In this document: positions 6,459 through 11,819 of the stretch, piece by piece | Layout of the letters: each line of letters begins with the position of its first letter | Numbering within the stretch: the stretch's first letter is position 1 | Source: Christensenella sp. UBA7597 | Lineage (GTDB): Bacteria; Bacillota; Clostridia; Christensenellales; Borkfalkiaceae | Reading direction: 5' to 3' | Assembly (NCBI GenBank): GCA_002474405.1 | Contig: DLQW01000037.1 | Location: forward strand, 18,717 to 31,591 | DNA length: 12,875 nt | Position numbers and translations under genes: made by a program | Notes under the pieces: generated by a model | Told to the model about the DNA's origin: nothing | Seen by the model: only the letters and a program-made list of their open reading frames with translations | Database searches by the model: none

Positions 6459-7387
6459 AATCCGCCGTCCTTTAAAAATGCTTCGTTCTTCATTGCCGCG
6501 CGGAATTCCGTCAGCGCCGAGGATAGCGCTTTTAAATGTTCGTTTTCTATTTCCGTCAGCGGCGCGCGCGGTTTTCCGCAGAAAAATCCGAGCAGATTCA
6601 TCGCCGCCTTCACGGGAATCGGATTCACTTCGCAAAACAGCGCCGAATTCAGCGGAGCCAACAATTCATTTATATGTATCGCGCGCGCGACGTCTCCCGC
6701 GGTTACGGCTTCGCAAAGCGCCCGCACGCTGTTCGGCGCCGCGTTTGCCGTAACGGAAATAACGCCCGCGCCGCCGCATAACAAAACGGGCAGATTCAAT
6801 TCGTCCGAGCCGGAATACAAATCGCATTGCCGGCGGATTCTCCGCAGCGTTTCCAGTGTCTGCGCCATATTTCCGCCCGCGTCTTTTATTCCCGCAATGT
6901 TTTTCATCTCAGCAATCGCTTCCATGGTTTCGGGCAGAATATTCACGCCCGTCCGCGCGGGAACGTTATAGGCGATAACGGGCAGCGCCGTCGTCAGGCA
7001 GATTTCGCGGTAATATTCGTACAATCCCCGCTGCGTGCATTTATTGCAGTAGGGGGTAATGCACAGAACGCCGTCCGCGCCGAGCTTCGCGGCAACTTCC
7101 GTATTTTTCACGGCTTCCCGCGTATCGTTTGCTCCGCAGCCGAAAATCAGTTTCGTGCGCCGCGTTTCGTCATACTTGTTTCTTATCCGCACGCAGAAGG
7201 TAAAAATTTCTCTGCGTTCTCTTTTTGTAACCGTCGCGGCTTCGCCCGTCGTTCCAAGCACCGCCAGAGCGCCGATGCCCGCCTTTATCTGCCGCGCAAT
7301 CAGTTTTTCCAAAGCGGCGTAATTCACTTCCCGCCCGTCAAACGGAGTAACCAGCGCCGTCGCCGCGCCCTTAAAAAAATTTTTCAA
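6455..7387 (-). CDS. dapA: 4-hydroxy-tetrahydrodipicolinate synthase
   Basis: Condenses pyruvate with aspartate semialdehyde, the branch point to lysine and diaminopimelate. TIM-barrel aldolase of the DapA/NanA family. Seen in 310 aa: GTTGE (45-49, T46 equals E. coli T44); PYCNKCTQRGLYEYY (112-126); YNVPARTG (140-147, Y140 and R145 equal Y133 and R138); the Schiff-base lysine K168 in IAGIKDAGG; and the late signature NPIPVKAAMN (255-264). Position C114 is where E. coli has catalytic-triad Y107. The C-terminus is somewhat longer than the usual roughly 290-295 aa. The start codon is TTG at 7387, with SD GGGAGG (7393-7398) 5 nt upstream and MKNFFKGAATALVTPF as the expected N-terminus. It is the middle gene of asd-dapA-dapB: 50 bp after asd, 4-nt overlap with dapB. 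Confidence 0.94.
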   Translation of the reverse strand: MKNFFKGAATALVTPFDGREVNYAALEKLIARQIKAGIGALAVLGTTGEAATVTKRERREIFTFCVRIRNKYDETRRTKLIFGCGANDTREAVKNTEVAAKLGADGVLCITPYCNKCTQRGLYEYYREICLTTALPVIAYNVPARTGVNILPETMEAIAEMKNIAGIKDAGGNMAQTLETLRRIRRQCDLYSGSDELNLPVLLCGGAGVISVTANAAPNSVRALCEAVTAGDVARAIHINELLAPLNSALFCEVNPIPVKAAMNLLGFFCGKPRAPLTEIENEHLKALSSALTEFRAAMKNEAFLKDGGL

Positions 7388-7392
7388 ATCAA

Positions 7393-7398
7393 CCTCCC
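7393..7398 (-). promoter_or_regulatory. Ribosome binding site for the TTG-started dapA
   Basis: GGGAGG on the minus strand with spacer TTGAT before TTG (7387-7385). There is no ATG at the expected N-terminus, so this strong site decides the non-standard start. Confidence 0.75.
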
Positions 7399-7399
7399 G

Positions 7400-7421
7400 C
7401 GCGCCCGTAGGGCAGGGCGCG
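7400..7421 (-). repeat. Intercistronic hairpin between asd and dapA
   Basis: CGCGCCC (7400-7406) pairs perfectly with GGGCGCG (7415-7421) around an 8-nt loop. In the asd-dapA mRNA this very stable stem ends one base before the dapA Shine-Dalgarno sequence. No T-run follows, so it is not an intrinsic terminator. It could stabilise the downstream message or modulate dapA initiation. Confidence 0.55.
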
Positions 7422-7437
7422 TTATCCGTCAGAATTT

Positions 7438-8556
7438 TTATCGGTCAAGATAGCCTTTTGCAGCCAGCAATTCGGCAAGCAGCACGCTGCCTCCGGCGGC
7501 GCCCCGCAAGGAATTGTGCGCCAGCGAAATGAATTTATAGTCGAACAAGTTGTCTTTCCTCAATCGCCCCGCGCAAACGCTCATGCCGTTTCCCGTCATT
7601 CTGTCCCGCCTCGGCTGCGGTCGGTCGGCTTCGTAAAAATACCGTATCGGTTGTTCGGGTGCTGAGGGCAAATGCAGTCGCTGCGGTTCTCCGCGGAAAT
7701 TTTCCCATTCGCTTATAATTTCATCTGCGGAAGGTTTGCGGTTCGCGGCTTCAAACGAAATAAACACCGCGGCGGTATGTCCGTCCGAAACGGGCACGCG
7801 CACGCATTGCGCCGTAATGCAGGGCGTCGCCGCAGGCACGATTTTTCCGCCGGAAATGGTTCCCCAGATTTTCAGCGGCTCGCTTTCGCTCTTTTCTTCT
7901 TCGCCCGCAATATAGGGGATAACGTTGTCGTAAATCTCCTGCATCGTTTCAAGCGTTTTCCCTGCGCCCGAAACGGCTTGATAAGTGCACACCGCCGCCG
8001 CCCGCAGCCCGTATTTCCGCAACGGCTCGAAAAGCGGCGCAAACGTCTGTACCGAGCAATTCGATTTCGTTGCGATAAATCCGCGCTTCGTTCCCAGCCG
8101 CCTTTTCTGAAAGGGGATAACGTCCAGCTGTCCGGGGTTGACTTCCGGGATAACCATCGGCACGTCGGGGGTAAACCGATTCGCGGAATTATTCGAAATC
8201 ACGGGGATTTCCGCCCGCGCATACCGTTCTTCAAGCAGTTTCGTCGTTTCCTTGCCGGCGTTCACGGCGCAGAATACAACGTCCGTTTCCGCCGCGATTT
8301 TTTTAAAGTCCGCTTCCGCGTCGAATACCGTCGTTTTCGCAAGCGAACGCGGGCACGCTCCGCCGCCCGGACAAAGCTCCGCGGCATAACCGCCGGAACG
8401 CTTTTCTTCCAGCGCCCGTTCGTAAGTTTTTCCCGCCGATTTTACCGAAGCCGCCAGTGCGGTAACTTCGAAAAACGGATGATTTTCCAGCAAAAAAGCA
8501 AGCCGTCGTCCCACGGTTCCCGTCGCGCCGATAATTCCCGCTCTGAATGTTTTCAC
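7438..8556 (-). CDS. asd: Aspartate-semialdehyde dehydrogenase, archaeal/fungal-like type
   Basis: NADPH-dependent reductive dephosphorylation of aspartyl phosphate to aspartate semialdehyde, first gene of the asd-dapA-dapB operon. With the GTG start it has 372 aa. Seen: GATGTVG (residues 10-16); HPFFEVTALAASVKSAGK, characteristic of the archaeal/fungal-like family I know as TIGR00978; NRFTPDVPMVIPEVNPGQL; catalytic C167 in KSNCS; SGAGKTLETMQEI; the region around R253 and H260 in VRVPVSDGH; and C-terminal HNSLRGAAGGSVLLAELL. In this family the catalytic motif is usually NPNC; here it is KSNC. The start was chosen at GTG 8556 because SD GGGAGG (8567-8572) precedes it by 10 nt; ATG 8577 has no SD and sits at the likely transcription start. 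A longer frame to 8646 adds non-homologous residues. The gene encoding aspartate kinase is not in the window. Confidence 0.92.
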   Translation of the reverse strand: MKTFRAGIIGATGTVGRRLAFLLENHPFFEVTALAASVKSAGKTYERALEEKRSGGYAAELCPGGGACPRSLAKTTVFDAEADFKKIAAETDVVFCAVNAGKETTKLLEERYARAEIPVISNNSANRFTPDVPMVIPEVNPGQLDVIPFQKRRLGTKRGFIATKSNCSVQTFAPLFEPLRKYGLRAAAVCTYQAVSGAGKTLETMQEIYDNVIPYIAGEEEKSESEPLKIWGTISGGKIVPAATPCITAQCVRVPVSDGHTAAVFISFEAANRKPSADEIISEWENFRGEPQRLHLPSAPEQPIRYFYEADRPQPRRDRMTGNGMSVCAGRLRKDNLFDYKFISLAHNSLRGAAGGSVLLAELLAAKGYLDR

Positions 8557-8566
8557 CTGCGATTTT

Positions 8567-8572
8567 CCTCCC
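8567..8572 (-). promoter_or_regulatory. Ribosome binding site deciding the asd GTG start
   Basis: GGGAGG on the minus strand, 10 nt before GTG (8556-8554). It lies downstream of the alternative ATG at 8577, so it can serve only the GTG. Confidence 0.6.
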
Positions 8573-8583
8573 GTCATTATTCT

Positions 8584-8612
8584 ATTGTATGCCGCAATAT
8601 TTCCCCGCACGA
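8584..8612 (-). promoter_or_regulatory. Possible promoter for asd-dapA-dapB
   Basis: On the minus strand TACAAT (8589-8584) makes a good -10 box. The -35 region at 17 bp spacing (8612-8607, TCGTGC) is poor. If used, transcription would begin near 8577 and leave a leader of only about 20 nt, too short for a lysine riboswitch. An activator or an undetected promoter farther up is possible. Confidence 0.35.
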
Positions 8613-8617
8613 ACGAA

Positions 8618-8637
8618 TTTCCGCTAAAAGGCGGAAA
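8618..8637. repeat. Short inverted repeat in the asd upstream region
   Basis: TTTCCGC (8618-8624) and GCGGAAA (8631-8637) are perfectly complementary around TAAAAG. It is upstream of both divergent genes and lacks a T-run on the 3' side of either strand, so it is more likely a protein-binding site than a terminator. Confidence 0.35.
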
Positions 8638-8692
8638 AAAACGCAAAAAATTTATCCAATTTCGAATTTTGTTCGTTTTTATTTGCGTTTTT
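8637..8692. repeat. 11-bp inverted repeat in the divergent asd/DUF624 region
   Basis: AAAAACGCAAA (8637-8647) is the exact reverse complement of TTTGCGTTTTT (8682-8692), with 34 bp between. Near the centre lies TTCGAA (8661-8666). The right arm ends two bases before the -35 box of the plus-strand gene. The symmetric placement between two divergent promoters suggests a shared operator, which is inferred. Confidence 0.45.
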
Positions 8693-8694
8693 CC

Positions 8695-8723
8695 TTGAAA
8701 TAATCACAATTTTATAGTAAAAT
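8695..8723 (+). promoter_or_regulatory. Sigma-A promoter for the DUF624-like gene cluster
   Basis: TTGAAA (8695-8700), a 17-bp spacer, then TAAAAT (8718-8723); each hexamer differs from consensus at one base. The start would be near 8730, giving a leader of about 55 nt that can fold: GGAC plus GGCG (8731-8734, 8740-8743) with CGCCGTCC (8760-8767), leaving a 5-nt bulge. Confidence 0.7.
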
Positions 8724-8785
8724 ATATATTGGACGTAAAGGCGCGGAAGAAGCCGGGCCCGCCGTCCGTAACAAGCGGAGTAACT

Positions 8786-10090
8786 ATGGCAGAACAGAAA
8801 AAAGGTTTAATCACGCGGCTCCTCGAAGGCAAAGAAAAAAGCGAGGAATACGCCCGCAGCACACTTCCCACCAACCGCTGGCAGTTGTTCTGGGATATTT
8901 TCAAAGGCAATTTCGGCAAAATCGTAAAGGTAAATCTCCTGATTTTGCTGTTTATGCTGCCCGTCATCGCCATCGTCGTCATGCGGCTGATGTTAAACAG
9001 CGCCAACGGCATTTCCTATCCCTTCGGCGCGTCGCTCGGCGTGGGGTATCCCGCATATCCCGATGTATCCGGGCTTTCCGAAACGCTGAAAATGCGTTCC
9101 GATCTCTATACGTACGCGGCAATCGCGGTTGCAACGTTAATTGCCGCGGTCGGCATTTCCGGCGGCATGTACGTCGTAAGAAACATGGTCTGGACGGAGG
9201 GGATTTTCGTCGCGAACGACTTCTGGCGCGGCGTAAAACTCAATTATAAAAACGCCCTGCAAACCGCGCTTTTCTTCCTCGTGATTTTAACGCTTTGCAC
9301 CACGATGATCAACATGGCGGATTTAACGTTGGTCGCAAATACTTCGCTTGCGGGGTTCAGGCGCGTGTGGCTGAACGTTTCCAAAGCGATTTCGTATGTA
9401 ACCATCGCGCTGGCGGCGATGATGTCGCTGTGGATGCTCGCGCTCGGCGTAAACTACAAGCAGAAATTTTTCCAGATGGTGCGCAATTCGTTTCTGCTCA
9501 CCATCGGCACGTTCCCGCAGACGATTTTCTTCACCGTTCTCGCGCTTCTGCCGTTTGCGCTGTTCTTAATCCCCGGCAACCTTTTCGTTGTCATCGCCGT
9601 ATTTATGGTGCTCCTGTTCGCGTTCGCGTATCTGCTTCTCGTGTGGCTCGATTACGCGCAGTGGGCGTTCGATAAATTCATCAACCCCAAAATTCAGGGT
9701 GCCAAAGTGGGCAGAGGCATCTATAATAAAGAGGACGGTTCTTCTACGGCGTACAACGTCGGCGAAAGCGCCGCCAGCATCGAATACAAGCGCCAGCTTC
9801 TCGCCGCGGGCAAGAGCGATCTCGTCGCCCGCCCGATCAAACCCATCGACGATTCGTTGCAGGTTTACGAGTTTCCGTCGTCCTTCACGCGCGCCGATTT
9901 GCAGCGCCTTCGCGAAAGCAAGAAAAACATCGCGGAAGATACGGCAACCTATGCGGAAGAACATAAGAACGATCTGAAATACGTGGAATACAACAAACAG
10001 TTCGAAGAGCGCGAAAAAGCTTTGCAGGACGAAGTGGATAAAAACGGAAAAAAGAAAAAGAGAAAACCGCCGAAACTGCTCGGTCAGTAA
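8786..10090 (+). CDS. YesL-like (DUF624-type) membrane protein with charged C-terminal tail
   Basis: Function unknown; I recognise the layout of YesL/DUF624 proteins but not a specific role. Seen in 434 aa: a hydrophilic N-terminus; the family-like entry NRWQLFWDIFKGNFGKIVKV running into a first helix NLLILLFMLPVIAIVV; the central GGMYVVRNMVWTEGIFVAND-type segment where DUF624 proteins have a re-entrant or amphipathic piece; about six hydrophobic helices ending near residue 290; then about 130 hydrophilic residues. The last 60 are highly charged (EYNKQFEEREKALQDEVDKN, then a KKKKRKPPK stretch) and could be coiled or nucleic-acid or membrane-surface binding. The ATG at 8786 has SD CGGAG 5 nt upstream; the TTG at 8729 is at the transcription start and was rejected. 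It is the first gene of a likely operon with the methyltransferase and hslO. Confidence 0.75.
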   Translation: MAEQKKGLITRLLEGKEKSEEYARSTLPTNRWQLFWDIFKGNFGKIVKVNLLILLFMLPVIAIVVMRLMLNSANGISYPFGASLGVGYPAYPDVSGLSETLKMRSDLYTYAAIAVATLIAAVGISGGMYVVRNMVWTEGIFVANDFWRGVKLNYKNALQTALFFLVILTLCTTMINMADLTLVANTSLAGFRRVWLNVSKAISYVTIALAAMMSLWMLALGVNYKQKFFQMVRNSFLLTIGTFPQTIFFTVLALLPFALFLIPGNLFVVIAVFMVLLFAFAYLLLVWLDYAQWAFDKFINPKIQGAKVGRGIYNKEDGSSTAYNVGESAASIEYKRQLLAAGKSDLVARPIKPIDDSLQVYEFPSSFTRADLQRLRESKKNIAEDTATYAEEHKNDLKYVEYNKQFEEREKALQDEVDKNGKKKKRKPPKLLGQ

Positions 10091-10116
10091 ACGATGAACA
10101 CCGGAGAACACGCGTC

Positions 10117-10878
10117 ATGAATCGGGAAAACGCGTATCAGCGCCTGGCGCCTTTATACGAAGAACTTTGTGACGACTGCGACTATGAAAACTGGTCGCAG
10201 TATTTCGTTATGTTGTTGTGCGGCGCGCTGCATACGGAAGAAAATAAAATCGCGGGGCTGCGCGGACTGGATATCGGCTGCGGCAGCGGCGTTTTCACGC
10301 GCGCGTTTCTTAAAAAAGGCTGCGTGATGTCGGGCGTCGATATTTCTCCCGCCATGCTTTCCGTCGCGGAAGAAAAAACGCGCGAAGAAGGGTTGCGCGC
10401 CCGCTATTTTCAGGGCGACGTCGCCGGGCTGAAAACGCTTGAAAAATACGATTTCGCGCTTTCTTCCAACGACGTAATCAATTACGTTCCCAAAAACAAG
10501 CTTGTCGCGGCGTTTAAAAACGTGGCGCGCGCATTGAATAAGGGCGGCGTTTACGTGTTCGATATCAGTTCTGAACGCAAGTTTTTAACGAAAATCAACG
10601 GCAAAGTCAGCGCGGACGATCGCGAAAACGTTACGTATCTTTCTTTCGGCAAAGTGGAAGATTCCGTCGCCACGCTGGACGTAACCCTTTTCGTGCGCCG
10701 CAAAGACGGCGCGTTCGACAGATTCGACGAGCTGCACACGCAGTACGTGTATACGCGCGAAGAAATCGAAAACGCGCTGTTATCCGCGGGGTTTGAAATC
10801 GTCTCCGTCGGCGGAATTTTCGGCGAAAACGCCGAAAAAACCGATCGCCTTTGCTTTCTCGCAAAAAAGAAGAGGTAA
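10117..10878 (+). CDS. Class I SAM-dependent methyltransferase
   Basis: Predicted soluble methyltransferase of unknown substrate, 253 aa. Seen: opening MNRENAYQRLAPLYEELCDD, typical of the group with YxxLAxxYD-type N-termini; SAM-binding motif I LDIGCGSG (51-58); acidic D75 in GVDISPAML after the second strand; GDVAGL near 100-105; motif FALSSNDVINYV (113-124); and GGVYVFDI (143-150). The C-terminal region (FDELHTQYVYTREEIENALL) resembles the substrate lid of small-molecule methyltransferases. It starts 26 nt after the DUF624-like gene with a modest SD (GGAG at 10103-10106, 10 nt before ATG) and ends 3 nt before hslO, so it is almost certainly co-transcribed. The substrate cannot be deduced. 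Confidence 0.88.
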   Translation: MNRENAYQRLAPLYEELCDDCDYENWSQYFVMLLCGALHTEENKIAGLRGLDIGCGSGVFTRAFLKKGCVMSGVDISPAMLSVAEEKTREEGLRARYFQGDVAGLKTLEKYDFALSSNDVINYVPKNKLVAAFKNVARALNKGGVYVFDISSERKFLTKINGKVSADDRENVTYLSFGKVEDSVATLDVTLFVRRKDGAFDRFDELHTQYVYTREEIENALLSAGFEIVSVGGIFGENAEKTDRLCFLAKKKR

Positions 10879-10881
10879 TGT

Positions 10882-11733
10882 ATGACCGAAAAGAAAACAA
10901 GCGGACTTTTCAGATGTCTCGTATATAACGGCGGCGTTTCGCTCACGCTGATAAACGGCGGGGCAATGTGCGCGGAGGGAATCGTTCTGCAGGGCTTCGC
11001 CGGCGAACAGGCGAGGGCGTTCGGCGGCGCGCTTCTCGGCACGGCGTTTCTCGGCGGACTTCTGAAAGATAAACGCGGCGAGGTTTCCGCCGTGATGAAA
11101 ACGGACGGAACGCTCGAAAATCTTACGGCTTCCGTCAACGCGGCGTTGTCCGTCCGCGCGTGTATGGATTGCCGCGAGGCGGCTGCGGGCACAGCGAATC
11201 CGTTTTACGGCACGGGCGGATTTTTACAGGTGGTGCGGGACGACGGCTATTCCCGTCCGTTCGTCGGCGCATGCGCTCTTTGCAACAACGAAACAGGGGA
11301 TGCCGAAGAATTTTTCGCGGCGAATTTCGAAGAATATTTTACGGTCAGCGAACAGCTGCCCACGCGCTTTGTCTTTCGTCTCGGCGGCGGGTGCGATTAT
11401 TTCCTTGCGGCGTTGCAGGCGCTTCCCGGCTGCGGAGAAGAATGGGAAGATTCCGCCAAAGAAAAACTTGCCGCGGTATTGAACGAATACCGCTTCGGAA
11501 AAAGCGCGGCGGAATCGGCAACAAGCGTTTTCGGAGAAATTTCCTGCGAAGAAGAACGCGAGCTCCGTTATCGCTGCAACTGTTCGGTGGAATATCTGAA
11601 AGGCGTGTTAAGCACGCTCGGAAAGGACGAACTGGAAAGCATTCTGCAAGAACAGGGCGCCGTAAAAATTCATTGCAGATACTGCAATAAAGATTACGCG
11701 TTTACAAGAACGGATCTGGCGGATCTTCTTTAA
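10882..11733 (+). CDS. hslO: Hsp33 family redox-regulated chaperone
   Basis: Cytosolic holdase activated by oxidative unfolding: zinc release and disulfide formation expose the client-binding surface. Seen in 283 aa: N-terminal HSP33 domain with GTGGFLQVVRDDGYSRPFVG and the conserved SEQLPTR (156-162); a linker of about 45 residues; and the C-terminal zinc switch C232-x-C234 and C265-x-x-C268 (RCNCS, HCRYC), numbers and spacing equal to those known for E. coli Hsp33. Thirteen cysteines in total: the four ligands plus C12, C30, C94, C97, C131, C134, C171, C184 and C222. The extra pairs form CMDC (94-97) and CALC (131-134) in the N-terminal domain, which is unusual. SD AGAGG (10871-10875) lies in the last codons of the methyltransferase gene, 6 nt before the ATG; start and operon placement are firm. 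Confidence 0.92.
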   Translation: MTEKKTSGLFRCLVYNGGVSLTLINGGAMCAEGIVLQGFAGEQARAFGGALLGTAFLGGLLKDKRGEVSAVMKTDGTLENLTASVNAALSVRACMDCREAAAGTANPFYGTGGFLQVVRDDGYSRPFVGACALCNNETGDAEEFFAANFEEYFTVSEQLPTRFVFRLGGGCDYFLAALQALPGCGEEWEDSAKEKLAAVLNEYRFGKSAAESATSVFGEISCEEERELRYRCNCSVEYLKGVLSTLGKDELESILQEQGAVKIHCRYCNKDYAFTRTDLADLL

Positions 11734-11736
11734 CGG

Positions 11737-11777
11737 CGCGGCAAATAAAAAGCGGCGTTTAAAAACGGCTTGCCGCG
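11737..11777 (+). repeat. 8-bp inverted repeat after hslO
   Basis: CGCGGCAA (11737-11744) is complementary to TTGCCGCG (11770-11777) with a 25-nt interior that can itself pair weakly (AAGCGGCG with ACGGCTT). It follows the hslO stop but is followed by TGTAAATATATAG rather than a T-run, so it may be an inefficient terminator, an mRNA 3'-end stabiliser or chance. Confidence 0.35.
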
Positions 11778-11819
11778 TGTAAATATATAGAATAAATATC
11801 GGAAAGGATACGGGCGTAA

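Noticed and set aside
6459..6635. N-terminal extension of dapB to 6635
   Set aside because: It covers dapA coding sequence in another frame and lacks homology; ATG 6458 has an SD and overlaps the dapA stop as coupled genes do.
8557..8646. Longer Asd starting at 8646, or ATG start at 8577
   Set aside because: Extra residues precede the Rossmann strand with no family similarity; no SD serves the ATG, whereas GGGAGG serves GTG 8556.
7672..8703. Long plus-strand frame of 343 codons opposite asd
   Set aside because: Shadow of asd: strongly Arg/Phe-rich composition typical of antisense frames in this codon usage, and asd has clear catalytic motifs.
8557..8785. Lysine riboswitch before the asd operon
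   Set aside because: The only plausible -10 box leaves a leader of about 20 nt and the gap is shared with a divergent promoter; no conserved lysine-riboswitch pattern was recognised.
11770..11798. Promoter TTGCCG-17-TAAATA before the TPR gene
   Set aside because: The -10 hexamer matches only half of consensus and the -35 overlaps an inverted-repeat arm; too weak to list.
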